Shown here: positions 34,389-43,323 of the stretch, piece by piece
How positions within the stretch are numbered: the first letter of the stretch is position 1
Layout of the letters: every line of letters begins with the position of its first letter
Assembly: GCA_041397645.1 (NCBI GenBank)
Contig: JAWKWE010000004.1
Location: 620,001-684,000 of the forward strand
Origin: Hyphomicrobiaceae bacterium
GTDB lineage: Bacteria > Pseudomonadota > Alphaproteobacteria > Rhizobiales > Hyphomicrobiaceae
Direction of reading: 5' to 3'
DNA: 64,000 nt
Position numbers and translations under genes: made by a program
The notes under the pieces: model-generated
What the model saw: only the letters and a program-made list of their open reading frames with translations
Told to the model about the DNA's origin: nothing
The model's database searches: none

Positions 34389-35204
34389 ATGATGTCCTGG
34401 GCCGCGTGGCTGCCGGCACTGCCGATATGCCTCGTTATCCTGATTGTCGTATCGCTCAACGCAGTCGCGGACCCCAAGTTGCCCGAACTCTCAGGGCAAG
34501 TGGTCGATAACGCCGGCCTGCTTTCGGCTGAGGATCGCGCCGCCATCCTCTCCGAGCTTCGGGCACTGGAGCAGACCTCAACCGATCAACTTGCGGTCGT
34601 GACCGTGCCGTCGCTCGATGGCTACGCCATCGAGGACTACAGCATTGCGCTGGCGCGCAAATGGCAACTCGGACAGAAAGACAAGGACAACGGCATCCTG
34701 CTTCTCGTCGCGCCCACCGAGAGAAAGGTACGCATCGAGGTCGGCCGCAGGCTCGAACCGATGATGACCGACACCATGTCGAAGATCATCATAGAAAATG
34801 CCATCCTTCCGCATTTCCGCCGGGGCGACTACGCGGGCGGAATCCGGGCCGGGGTGCGGGACATCAAAGACGTTCTGCTGGGTGATGCCGAAGCCGTGAA
34901 AGATCGCGCGCGCGTATCCCGAACGCCGCAAAGCGACCCAACCGTATTCATACATTTGGCCCTATGGATCGCGATTGTGCTGTTTATCATATGGCTCAAT
35001 TCGCGGGCCGAACGGCAAATGGCCGACAACATGTCGCCCTCCGATCGCCAGCGCGCGGCACGCCGCAGGCGTAGCTCGGGGCCCATCATCATTGTGCCGG
35101 GCGGTTCGAGCGATTGGGGCGGCGGCTGGAGCGGCGGAGGTGGAGGCGGCTGGTCCGGCGGAGGTGGCAGCTTTGGCGGCGGTGGCGCATCGGGAGGCTG
35201 GTGA
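34389..35204 (+). CDS. TPM-domain membrane protein with glycine-rich tail (YgcG-like)
   Basis: A 271-residue envelope protein. A signal-like hydrophobic segment (about 8-25) leads to a periplasmic TPM domain (about 30-160: VVDNAGLLSAEDRAAILSEL, RKWQLGQKDKDNGILLLVAP, RIEVGRRLEPMMTD). A membrane helix (FIHLALWIAIVLFIIWL, about 198-214) and a basic stretch follow, and the last 40 residues are almost only Gly, Ser and Trp, as in YgcG and relatives. TPM proteins have been called phosphatases or photosystem repair factors; the role in heterotrophs is open. The start is ATG 34389 or 34392. The next gene begins 6 bases after. Confidence 0.88.
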   Translation: MMSWAAWLPALPICLVILIVVSLNAVADPKLPELSGQVVDNAGLLSAEDRAAILSELRALEQTSTDQLAVVTVPSLDGYAIEDYSIALARKWQLGQKDKDNGILLLVAPTERKVRIEVGRRLEPMMTDTMSKIIIENAILPHFRRGDYAGGIRAGVRDIKDVLLGDAEAVKDRARVSRTPQSDPTVFIHLALWIAIVLFIIWLNSRAERQMADNMSPSDRQRAARRRRSSGPIIIVPGGSSDWGGGWSGGGGGGWSGGGGSFGGGGASGGW

Positions 35205-35210
35205 AGCGTA

Positions 35211-35855
35211 ATGACGACAGAGCAACGAGGCGACACGACCTTGTTCACGCGCGAGGAAGAACAACGCATCTCCGCCGCCATTACGGCTGCGGAGCGCAAG
35301 ACCTCCGGCGAGATCGTCGCCGTCGTCGCTGAATCAAGCGAAAGCTACCATTACGTTCCCTTCCTGTGGGCGGCGATGATAGCACTTCTGGTTCCTTGGC
35401 CGCTCATCCATTTCACCTGGATGAAGGTTCAATACATATTTCTCATCCAGTTGCTGGTATTCCTCGTGCTGCTCGCGCTTCTGTGGCCCAAGCATATCCG
35501 CGCCGCGCTGGTGCCTCGCTCAATTCGTAACGGCCACGCTAAACGCCGCGCGACAGAGCAATTCCTGGCACAGAACCTCCACACCACCAAAGGTCGGACC
35601 GGTGTCTTGATCTTCGTCTCGGTCGCAGAGCGGCACGCAGAGGTTCTCGCCGACAAGGCTATCGACGACAAGGTTCCGCTAGGAACCTGGCAGGATATCG
35701 TTGACACCTTGACCTCGGAGATTTCGCAAGGGCGCGCCGAGGAAGCGTTTATCCACGCAATTGCGACAACGGGTGAGCATCTGGCCCGGCATTTTCCACC
35801 GGGAACGGCCGACAAGAACGAATTGCCCGATCATTTGATCGTGTTGGACGGCTAG
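35211..35855 (+). CDS. TPM-domain integral membrane protein
   Basis: A 214-residue protein with a short cytoplasmic N-terminal part (FTREEEQRISAAITAAERKT), two membrane helices (about residues 48-88: LWAAMIALLVPWPLIHF and YIFLIQLLVFLVLLALLW), and a TPM-like domain (about 105-214: RTGVLIFVSVAERHAEVLAD, then AFIHAIATTGEHLARHFPPG). This is the second TPM form that often accompanies LemA and YgcG-type proteins. The three genes are probably one transcription unit (33669-35855), since the gap to the upstream gene is 6 bases. Confidence 0.88.
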   Translation: MTTEQRGDTTLFTREEEQRISAAITAAERKTSGEIVAVVAESSESYHYVPFLWAAMIALLVPWPLIHFTWMKVQYIFLIQLLVFLVLLALLWPKHIRAALVPRSIRNGHAKRRATEQFLAQNLHTTKGRTGVLIFVSVAERHAEVLADKAIDDKVPLGTWQDIVDTLTSEISQGRAEEAFIHAIATTGEHLARHFPPGTADKNELPDHLIVLDG

Positions 35856-35909
35856 GTGCTTCAAGTGTGCTATCACTGCGCGCACTCGGGCGGGCAGGGG
35901 GATCTATGT

Positions 35910-37325
35910 ATGACAGCCGTAGAAGCAATGACGAGCGCGCCGGAAAATGGCGTCGTGGTCCGGGCTCCCTTGCGAGCGAGGGTATCCTGGATGCTGTTCG
36001 ACTGGGCGGCGCAGCCCTATTACACGCTGGTGCAGACATTCTTGTTCGCCCCCTACTTCGCCAACATGGTCGCAAACAGTCCGACTCACGGGCAGACCAT
36101 GTGGGGCTATGCCGCCGCCATCGCGGGCTTGTTGATCGCGATTATTTCGCCGTTCCTGGGAGCGGTCGCGGACGGACACGGCCGCCGCAAACTTTGGATG
36201 CTGATTATATCGCTGGTTTTCCTGACCGGACTTTGCACGTTGTGGCTCGCAGTGCCCGGTGCGTCGTCGTCTACGATCTTCGCCGTCTTGGCCGGCTTCG
36301 TGCTCGCCACGATCGCGGCCGAGTTGATGACCGTGTTTTCAAACGCCATCATGACCGGCTTGGCTCCCAAGGACGAATTGGGACGGTTGTCCGGTACCGG
36401 TTGGGCCGTCGGCTATTTCGGCGGCCTGGCAAGTCTTACCCTGGTCGCGGGTCTCCTGGTTCCGCTTCCTGGCCAGTCGCAAACGTTGCTCGGCCTGAAC
36501 CCGCTGCTCACGCTCGATGCTGCCTCACACCAAGGTGATCGGCTGACGGGCCCGTTCGCGGCGGTATGGTTTGTCATCTTCATTTTACCGTTCTTTCTGT
36601 TCGTGCCTGATCGCCGCGCCACCAAGGCCCCCATGCACACAGAGCGATCGCCGACCGCGGAACTCTGGGACACCATCAAATCGCTGCCCGCTCTACCGAG
36701 CCTGATGATCTTTCTCATCGCGCGGATGCTCTACACTGACGGACTGACGGCAATTTTCACGTTCGGCGGAATTTATGGAGCCTCGGTCTTCAATTGGGGA
36801 CCGACGGAACTTGGCATCTTCGGCATCGTGCTGACGCTCGTCGGCGCAATCGGCGCATTGATCGGCGGCAGGCTCGACGACAAGCTCGGAGCGAGAACCG
36901 TCATTATCGGATCGCTTGTTATCCTGCTCGTGGCCGCCACAGGTATTCTGTCTGTCGACAAAACCCACGTACTCTATTCCGTAGCGGTGCCCGAGAAGAT
37001 TGCGGGATCAGCGCCTTTCTCATCTACAGGCGAGAGAGTCTTCCTCGCCTTTGCGATTATTGTCGGGCTGGTGGCGGCCCCTGTGCAGGCCGCTAGCCGC
37101 TCGCTGCTGGCGCGCATCGCACCTGCCGACAAGATCACGCAATTCTTTGGGTTATTCGCGTTCTCGGGCAAGGTAACCGCATTTTTGGCACCGTTCCTCG
37201 TCGCATTCGTCACGCAAGTTTCCGACAGCCAACGCATCGGGATGTCGGCGGTACTGGCATTCTTGATCATCGGCGGCTTGATGATGGCGTTTGTGCGCGT
37301 CAAGCCCGCGCCATCGGCAACATAG
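35910..37325 (+). CDS. MFS transporter, UMF1/Atg22-like family
   Basis: A 471-residue inner-membrane transporter with about 12 hydrophobic helices. The early WMLFDWAAQPYYTLVQTFLF and YFANMVANS and the later GWAVGYFGGLASLTLVAGLL match the UMF1 group, related to yeast Atg22 vacuolar amino acid exporters. The substrate is unknown. ATG 35910 follows an AGGGGGA ribosome site and begins MTAVEAMTSAP; an in-frame GTG at 35856 is unlikely. It begins 54 bases after the TPM genes and may be read through from them. Confidence 0.85.
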   Translation: MTAVEAMTSAPENGVVVRAPLRARVSWMLFDWAAQPYYTLVQTFLFAPYFANMVANSPTHGQTMWGYAAAIAGLLIAIISPFLGAVADGHGRRKLWMLIISLVFLTGLCTLWLAVPGASSSTIFAVLAGFVLATIAAELMTVFSNAIMTGLAPKDELGRLSGTGWAVGYFGGLASLTLVAGLLVPLPGQSQTLLGLNPLLTLDAASHQGDRLTGPFAAVWFVIFILPFFLFVPDRRATKAPMHTERSPTAELWDTIKSLPALPSLMIFLIARMLYTDGLTAIFTFGGIYGASVFNWGPTELGIFGIVLTLVGAIGALIGGRLDDKLGARTVIIGSLVILLVAATGILSVDKTHVLYSVAVPEKIAGSAPFSSTGERVFLAFAIIVGLVAAPVQAASRSLLARIAPADKITQFFGLFAFSGKVTAFLAPFLVAFVTQVSDSQRIGMSAVLAFLIIGGLMMAFVRVKPAPSAT

Positions 37326-37405
37326 CGGTTCTGACAAGCTCTCCCTATCTTTCTTTGGGAAAGCGACCCCGCCATTAGCTGGAGGCGGCGCAAGCGAGCA
37401 GAAAG

Positions 37406-38194
37406 ATGACGATAGCAGGCGTGCTTCTCGATCTTGCGGGCGTGGTCTACCAAGGCCGCGAGCTTCTTCCCGGTGCCCACGACGCAATCGGCAAATTGCA
37501 CGCGGCCGGGCTTCCCATCCGTTTCATCACCAACACCACCAGATCCACCAAACAAATGATCCTCAAGGATCTGCAGGGCCTCGGCCTTGAACTTTCCGAT
37601 AGCGAGCTGTTCACTCCAGCGCAGGCCGCACGCACCTGGTTGACGCACCACAAATGTGCTGCGTCGCTCCTCGTTCATCCTGCGCTGGAAACAGAATTCG
37701 CAGGACTGCGCACGCGCGATCAACCAAGCGTTCGTGTGCACGCTGTCGTTGTCGGAGATGCGGGAGAAGCCTTCAGCTTCGATGGCTTGAACCGGGCGTT
37801 TCGCGAGCTGATCGCAGGCGCGCCGCTACTTGCACTTGCAAAGAACCGGACGTTCAAGGATTACGACGGACAGCTCAGCCTAGATGCCGGTGCATTTGTC
37901 CAGGCCTTGGAATTCGCAAGCGGGAAAAAAGCAATCGTGCTTGGAAAACCCTCTGCCGAGTTTTTTGAGGCGGCACTCGCAAGCATGTCATGCTCGCCCG
38001 AGAAAGCCGTCATGGTCGGCGACGACGCCGAGGCTGATGTTGCGGGCGCGCTGTCAGCGGGATTGGCGAGTGCCTTACTGGTGCGTACCGGAAAATATCG
38101 TACAGGCGACGACGACCGTTACTATCCACGTCCTACGCGAACAGTAGCGGATCTTGTGGAAGCTGCCGAATGGATCATCGCACAACATCGCTAG
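37406..38194 (+). CDS. HAD-superfamily IIA hydrolase, LHPP-like
   Basis: A 262-residue cytoplasmic HAD phosphatase. Motif I reads VLLDLAGVVYQG: the nucleophile Asp is present, but the second Asp is Ala. Motif II is RFITNTTRSTKQM, and motifs III/IV are ALAKNRTFKDYDG and MVGDDAEADVAGALSAG. The related human LHPP also lacks the second Asp (DISG), so this is a subgroup trait, not a mutation. LHPP acts on phospholysine, phosphohistidine and pyrophosphate, but the substrate here is unknown. It lies 81 bases after the MFS gene and is convergent with purH. Confidence 0.85.
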   Translation: MTIAGVLLDLAGVVYQGRELLPGAHDAIGKLHAAGLPIRFITNTTRSTKQMILKDLQGLGLELSDSELFTPAQAARTWLTHHKCAASLLVHPALETEFAGLRTRDQPSVRVHAVVVGDAGEAFSFDGLNRAFRELIAGAPLLALAKNRTFKDYDGQLSLDAGAFVQALEFASGKKAIVLGKPSAEFFEAALASMSCSPEKAVMVGDDAEADVAGALSAGLASALLVRTGKYRTGDDDRYYPRPTRTVADLVEAAEWIIAQHR

Positions 38195-38330
38195 TCCTCT
38201 GCTTCACACCCGCGTGCGGTGGCTGCGTTAAGACCAGTCGACAGACTTGGAAGCTCCTCGACAAGGTGGAGCTGCCGATCCCGGATTGAGGAACTGGCGC
38301 ACTGGGTGCGCGAGCGAAGCCGTCGCAGGT

Positions 38331-39914
38331 TTAGTGGCGGAAATGGCGCATTCCCGTCAACACCATGGCCAGCCCCTTTTTATCGGCCGCCTCGATCACT
38401 TCGTCGTCACGCATGGATCCGCCCGGCTGAATAACCGCAGTGACGCCTGCTTCGGCCGCCGTAAGCAGCCCATCGGCGAACGGGAAGAATGCGTCCGATG
38501 CTACGACCGATCCGCGCGTCAACGGCTCAGCCAGCCCTTGGGCCTTGGCAGCCTCTGCGGCCTTCCATGCTGCGATGCGAGCTGAATCCACGCGGCTCAT
38601 CTGGCCAGCGCCCACACCAACCGTCGCGCCACCTTTCGCGTACACAATTGCATTCGACTTGACGTGCTTTGCCACGCGGAAGGCAAACTTGAGATCGGAT
38701 AGTTCAGTATCCGTAGGCGCGCGTTTGGTGACGACCTTAAGGTCCAGATCGTCAACATTTCCAGCGTCGCGCGATTGTACGAGCATACCACCAGCTATCG
38801 AGCGGAACGTAAGTCCGCCGGAACCCGGATCGGCACGACCTCCCGTCACGAGCAGGCGAAGATTTTTCTTGCTTGCGAATATGGCTTTGGCTTCCTCGGT
38901 CGCGTCAGGCGCAATGACGACCTCCGTGAATATCTTAGTGATCTCTTCCGCGGCCTTGCCGTCGATCGGCTGATTAAGCGCGATGATGCCGCCAAATGCG
39001 CTCACCGTGTCGCAAGCGAACGCCTTCTGGTAGGCCTCAAATAGGGACGCTCCGGTTGCGACGCCACATGGGTTGGCGTGCTTGATAATCGCAACGGCTG
39101 GCGTCTTTGCGTCGAACTCGCTGACCAATTCGAAAGCCGCGTCCGTGTCGTTGATATTATTATAGGAGAGTTCTTTGCCCTGGAGCTGACGAGCAGTCGC
39201 AACGCCGCGGCGCTGTGCGTCGGAGACGTAGACAGCCGCCTCTTGGTGCGGATTTTCGCCATAACGCAGCGCCTGTCCAAGCCGACCGCCAAATGCGCGC
39301 CATGCAGGTGCCGGCGTCTTCAATTCTTCCGCAAACCAGTTGCTGATAGCAGCGTCGTAAGCCGCGGTGCGCGCAAAAGCCTTGGCTGCCATCTTCTGCC
39401 GGAAGCGCCGCGTCGTAGCGCCACCGTTCGCCGACAGCTCCTCGAGCACGCCCGAATAATCTTCCGGCTCGACGATGACCGTCACGCTGTCGTGGTTTTT
39501 GGAGGCAGCGCGGATCATGGCCGGACCGCCGATGTCGATATTCTCCACGCACTCATCGTAACCGGCCTTTTTGGCCACGGTAGCCTCAAAGGGATAAAGG
39601 TTGACGACGAGCAGGTCGATAGGCGCGATGCCATGCTCGGCGGCGGCCTTATCGTGCTCTACATTGCCGCGAATGGCCAGTAATCCGCCATGGACCTTCG
39701 GGTGCAACGTCTTTACGCGCCCGTCCATCATCTCAGGAAAGCCGGTCAACTCGGAAACGTCCTGAACCGGCAGACCTGCAGCCTTGAGAGCGGCCGACGT
39801 TCCGCCGGTAGAGACCAGCGCAACACCGTGCGCATTAAGGGCCTTGGCGAAGTCGATCAGTCCCGACTTGTCCGAAACCGAAAGCAGTGCGCGGCGGATC
39901 TTTTGTTCGGCCAT
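38331..39914 (-). CDS. purH: Bifunctional AICAR formyltransferase/IMP cyclohydrolase PurH
   Basis: PurH carries out the last two steps of IMP synthesis. The 527-residue protein has the N-terminal MGS-like IMP cyclohydrolase domain (ALLSVSDKSGLIDFAKALNA, then GFPEMMDGRVKTLHPKVHGG) and the C-terminal AICAR transformylase domain (LRYGENPHQEAAVY, AIIKHANPCGVATG and the end FPFADGLLTAAEAGVTAVIQ). ATG 39914 has GGGAGGG upstream. It ends the minus-strand series htpX, rsmB, heparinase, purH that is conserved in Hyphomicrobiales. Confidence 0.97.
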   Translation of the reverse strand: MAEQKIRRALLSVSDKSGLIDFAKALNAHGVALVSTGGTSAALKAAGLPVQDVSELTGFPEMMDGRVKTLHPKVHGGLLAIRGNVEHDKAAAEHGIAPIDLLVVNLYPFEATVAKKAGYDECVENIDIGGPAMIRAASKNHDSVTVIVEPEDYSGVLEELSANGGATTRRFRQKMAAKAFARTAAYDAAISNWFAEELKTPAPAWRAFGGRLGQALRYGENPHQEAAVYVSDAQRRGVATARQLQGKELSYNNINDTDAAFELVSEFDAKTPAVAIIKHANPCGVATGASLFEAYQKAFACDTVSAFGGIIALNQPIDGKAAEEITKIFTEVVIAPDATEEAKAIFASKKNLRLLVTGGRADPGSGGLTFRSIAGGMLVQSRDAGNVDDLDLKVVTKRAPTDTELSDLKFAFRVAKHVKSNAIVYAKGGATVGVGAGQMSRVDSARIAAWKAAEAAKAQGLAEPLTRGSVVASDAFFPFADGLLTAAEAGVTAVIQPGGSMRDDEVIEAADKKGLAMVLTGMRHFRH

Positions 39915-40020
39915 GGTTCGCGTGCCCTCCCCAGCTAAGTGTCGCGATGGCCGGTTATCACGATCCGGAGCCCTAGAACATCACTCAAGCGGACCAACGC
40001 GCGCACTTGCCGCAATGTCT

Positions 40021-41751
40021 TCAAGTCTTGGCACTCGGACGCGCGGCCATCGACTTGGCATCAAGGCTCCAGCGCACCTCAGATTCGCCGAACGTCACGC
40101 CTCGAAGCACAATCTGCAGACCTGGGCGCGGGCCGGAGCTTTCGGCGAAGAACAGGCTTTCTTCGAGCGTCATGTCGGCACCATCGGCCCGGAAGGCAAT
40201 AGTCCGGCCGTGCCGCATGGATATGCGACAACATCCCTTTTCTTCATCTTCCAGGCTTGCCGTGCAATCGGGATGGAGATGAAAATGGATGGCGAACGGA
40301 ATATCTTGTCTGAGCCTGAGCCTACCGCTCGGCGGTTCCAGTCGATCAACTCCCTCCAGCAGAAGGCCGTCGTGCGACAGCGCAAGCCGGCGGTTGTGCA
40401 TCAAGCCGAACCGCTTGAGGTAGCCGTCATGGCCGGCCGAGAGAACCACTGCATCGTTCTCTCGCGAAATTTGCACAGCGGCAAGATCAGGTCCACGGAT
40501 CGGCAATCCCCCAGCAATCGCTTCCAGCTTCTCGTGGCGCACAAGCCGCGAAGACGATGTTTCCGACAGACACAACGTATTGTGACTTGCGGTCGCGCGC
40601 GAAACCGCAAGCCAGTCGTCGTCGGCTGGCCCTGGCGTGCCGCCGTTGACCAACACCATCTCGTTGCCGAGAGAGAATTCGAACGATAGGCATCCAGCCT
40701 GGGCCTGTGTCGCGAGTTCGATCTGTGGCGGCCCCCCGACATCGGCGATGAGAATGCTCGCGCCTTGCGCGAGGCGGACATAGCCCGAATACTCGGACTC
40801 CTCAGAGGGCGAGAGCTCGCTGTCCGCATAACCAAGAACGGTTGCCAACGTGGCTGGCGATCCGACGCTAACGCCATTGAAGCGGGCCAGCATTCCGTTC
40901 CCCATCCGCATGAAGCCCAGGAACGTCAGCGCATTCTTGACGATGGCCGCAAATTCCGGCGGCGGTGGATGTCCGCGGGCATGGAAGCATTGGCCGAGCG
41001 GCAGCAGGTCCAGCACGATGTCCGCCAGCACGCTGGCATTGCGGCTGACGTGACCGCCATCTGGAAGGATCTGGCGCGACAGCTCAGCCAACAACAGGCT
41101 TTGCGCCTCCTTGAGGTTACGGTCATTTCCTGAGACGGCAAGATTAGACAGCACAAGTGCGATCAAACAGTTGAGGCGAGGCACGCCATCGGGCGCATTG
41201 CGCCATGTCGCGTTGAGCGCCACCAGCTGTTCGCCAAGCGAAGACATGATGCGCGAATAGGTCTTCGCGTCAGTGCCCTCCAGCAGCATGTTGGCCTGTG
41301 CGATCCATGAGGTGACGCGACGCGCGATTACCGCTGGCTCGTAAGTTATACCAGTGGGGCGTCGTTGCACGCTGATCCAATCGAGCACAAGGGCACGCGC
41401 AGCATCGAAGGCTTCCTCCTCCTCCGTCGCAGCGAAATGGCGAAGCCAACCAAACCCATGAAGCTCGCGCGCCCATGACGGGCTTGGCGGCGGCACCCGA
41501 AAGGGAGAAGCCCCCTTTAGAGCGGTGCTGTGCGCAGCAAGCCCGAAATAACCTTCAGAATACTCCTGCCAGAAGCTGGGGTCTGCCATGCGCAGTTCCT
41601 GCGGAACAATCAGGATCTGGTCCATGGCCGCGCCGCCATAGCGCCAGCGCAGGAATGGCGAGGACAGGGTGCGCGTCACCGCGCGGCGGCGCGACTGCTT
41701 GGCCGACAGCGCACGGATCTTCAGCCGCTCGCTCAGGCTCAATGTCGTCAA
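40021..41751 (-). CDS. Heparinase II/III family protein
   Basis: A protein of about 576 residues with an alpha/alpha toroid N-terminal half (HGFGWLRHFAATEEEEAF, PAVIARRVTSWIAQANMLLE) and the C-terminal heparinase II/III beta-sandwich domain (SFEFSLGNEMVLVNGGTPGP, ASHNTLCLSETSSSRLV, HDGYLKRFGLMHNRRLALS). No signal peptide is seen. The family includes polysaccharide lyases, but the substrate of this conserved rhizobial member is unknown. No ATG lies near; a TTG at 41751 has AGGGGGA 6 bases upstream and is preferred to a TTG at 41823. It lies between rsmB and purH. Confidence 0.85.
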   Translation of the reverse strand: MTTLSLSERLKIRALSAKQSRRRAVTRTLSSPFLRWRYGGAAMDQILIVPQELRMADPSFWQEYSEGYFGLAAHSTALKGASPFRVPPPSPSWARELHGFGWLRHFAATEEEEAFDAARALVLDWISVQRRPTGITYEPAVIARRVTSWIAQANMLLEGTDAKTYSRIMSSLGEQLVALNATWRNAPDGVPRLNCLIALVLSNLAVSGNDRNLKEAQSLLLAELSRQILPDGGHVSRNASVLADIVLDLLPLGQCFHARGHPPPPEFAAIVKNALTFLGFMRMGNGMLARFNGVSVGSPATLATVLGYADSELSPSEESEYSGYVRLAQGASILIADVGGPPQIELATQAQAGCLSFEFSLGNEMVLVNGGTPGPADDDWLAVSRATASHNTLCLSETSSSRLVRHEKLEAIAGGLPIRGPDLAAVQISRENDAVVLSAGHDGYLKRFGLMHNRRLALSHDGLLLEGVDRLEPPSGRLRLRQDIPFAIHFHLHPDCTASLEDEEKGCCRISMRHGRTIAFRADGADMTLEESLFFAESSGPRPGLQIVLRGVTFGESEVRWSLDAKSMAARPSAKT

Positions 41752-41870
41752 GGCATGTCCCCCTGCCGTTGCAAAGTGGAAAACGTCCTGAATTCGACTA
41801 GCCGCTCCCTGGCACCAAAACAAGGCGTAGCGGCCAGTGGACAGTGGACCGACGCAGCAGTCGGCGCCAC

Positions 41871-43322
41871 TTACGTGTTTTTGCGTGCCACAGCGGCATA
41901 AAACCCGTCCATTCCCTTCAGACCGGGTTCAAACTCATCGAAAAAATGCGGCAGCGTGCGCAAGTCGCCATCTGGCGTGATCCAGTCCTGCAGAGCTCCA
42001 ATGGAGGCCGGATCTATTGGAAGCCGGGAAAAGTTGGGATTGGCGGCAAGGAAAGCAGCAAACTGAGCCGGCCCCTCTTCGGCCTCTAGCGAACAAGTGC
42101 AATAGACGAGCCGTCCGCCTGGCTTGAGCAAGCGCGCCGCTGCGGAAAGAATGGCGCGCTGAATTTCCGTCAGTTGATCCACGTCCTGGGGACGCTTCAG
42201 GTGCAAAATATCGGGATGACGGCGCATCGTGCCTGTGGCAGTGCACGGCGCATCGAGCAGCACAGCATCAAACTGACGGCCGGGCGACCAGTGAGCAGCA
42301 TCCGCCACCACAGTTTCGGCAGAAAGGCCTAAACGAGCCAGGTTCTCATTCAATCGCGCCAATCTTTGCGCGGATTGATCGACTGCGACGACACGAGCGC
42401 CGAGTGATGCGAGTTGCGCAGTCTTGCCGCCCGGCGCCGCGCACATGTCCGCCACGTCGAGACCACGGACATCTCCAAGAAGTTTAGCGGGCAGAGCAGC
42501 GGCTGCATCCTGAACCCACCATGCGCCTTCGGGGTAACCTGCCAGATCCTCGATGCGCCCGCCGGATCTCATTCGGATCGAACCCGTCGGCAACACATGA
42601 CCGCCCAAGTTGGCTGCCCACGCCTCGGCGGTCGACGCATCTTTCAGCGTCAGGTCCAGCGCAGCCTCGGTTAGGGATGCCTGAGCGATCTTGCGCGCTG
42701 TCTCGGCGCCGTAAGTCTTGCTCCAGCGCGACAGCATCCAATCTGGAATATCGTGCTTCTGGCGATCGAGAGCCCCCAGGATAGCCTCGCCACGCTCCGA
42801 CACGCGCCGCAGCACGGCATTGGTAAGCTTGTCGAAGCGGCGCGCCTTGCGATCTGCGCGTGTTTGATCGACCGCAATAGAAATCGCTGCGTGCGGCGGA
42901 GTTTTGAGAACGAGAAGCTGCACAGCAGCGCAAAGCTGTATCGCCTCAAGCCTTCCGGTATCTCTGGGCAATGGCTTATCAAGAAAATTACCGATAACCG
43001 TTTGAAGGCTGCCGCGGTACCGGAGCACTGAAGCGGCGATGGCTCGCGCAAATGCGCGATCTCTGCCAACCAAGCCCGCCCGATCCGCGCTGCTGGCGAG
43101 CGCATCTTCGAAAGCCTTTCCGTCTTTCAAAACAAGGCTTACCGCCTCCACCGCCGCATCACGCGCCAGCCGCCCTTCCGATTCATCAGATCGCGCTTTC
43201 GATTTGCGATCGTGTATGTCCCTTGCCCCCGGTCGATGGGAGCGTGCGGAACCCTCTTTTGAAATGCGATTTGCCGAGCGCGTCGCTGGCGCGGATGTTC
43301 CAGACTTCGAATGATCTGCCAC
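41871..43322 (-). CDS. rsmB: 16S rRNA m5C967 methyltransferase RsmB/NOP family
   Basis: RsmB methylates C967 of 16S rRNA using SAM. The protein of about 483 residues has an N-terminal NusB-like helical domain (AVEAVSLVLKDGKAFEDALA, RAFARAIAASVLRYRGSLQT) and a C-terminal methyltransferase domain with the SAM motif MCAAPGGKTAQLA and catalytic cysteines in DAPCTATGTMRRHPD and VYCTCSLEAEEG. The preferred start is GTG 43322-43320, one base after the htpX stop; ATGs at 43442 and 43382 would lie inside htpX. The N-terminal 45 residues are basic and poorly conserved. Confidence 0.92.
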   Translation of the reverse strand: MADHSKSGTSAPATRSANRISKEGSARSHRPGARDIHDRKSKARSDESEGRLARDAAVEAVSLVLKDGKAFEDALASSADRAGLVGRDRAFARAIAASVLRYRGSLQTVIGNFLDKPLPRDTGRLEAIQLCAAVQLLVLKTPPHAAISIAVDQTRADRKARRFDKLTNAVLRRVSERGEAILGALDRQKHDIPDWMLSRWSKTYGAETARKIAQASLTEAALDLTLKDASTAEAWAANLGGHVLPTGSIRMRSGGRIEDLAGYPEGAWWVQDAAAALPAKLLGDVRGLDVADMCAAPGGKTAQLASLGARVVAVDQSAQRLARLNENLARLGLSAETVVADAAHWSPGRQFDAVLLDAPCTATGTMRRHPDILHLKRPQDVDQLTEIQRAILSAAARLLKPGGRLVYCTCSLEAEEGPAQFAAFLAANPNFSRLPIDPASIGALQDWITPDGDLRTLPHFFDEFEPGLKGMDGFYAAVARKNT

Positions 43323-43323
43323 G

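Noticed and set aside
35114..35200. Short tandem GGTGGCGGC-like repeats
   Set aside because: They encode the Gly/Ser/Trp tail of the TPM protein; they are coding low complexity, not a CRISPR or satellite.
38252..38273. AGCTCC-N10-GGAGCT hairpin between the HAD gene and purH
   Set aside because: A 6-bp stem with a 10-base loop and no T-run on either strand is too weak to call a terminator.
40021..41751. Heparinase-family gene as part of the sulfated-glycan locus
   Set aside because: Its place between rsmB and purH is conserved in species without that locus, so position gives no support for a link.
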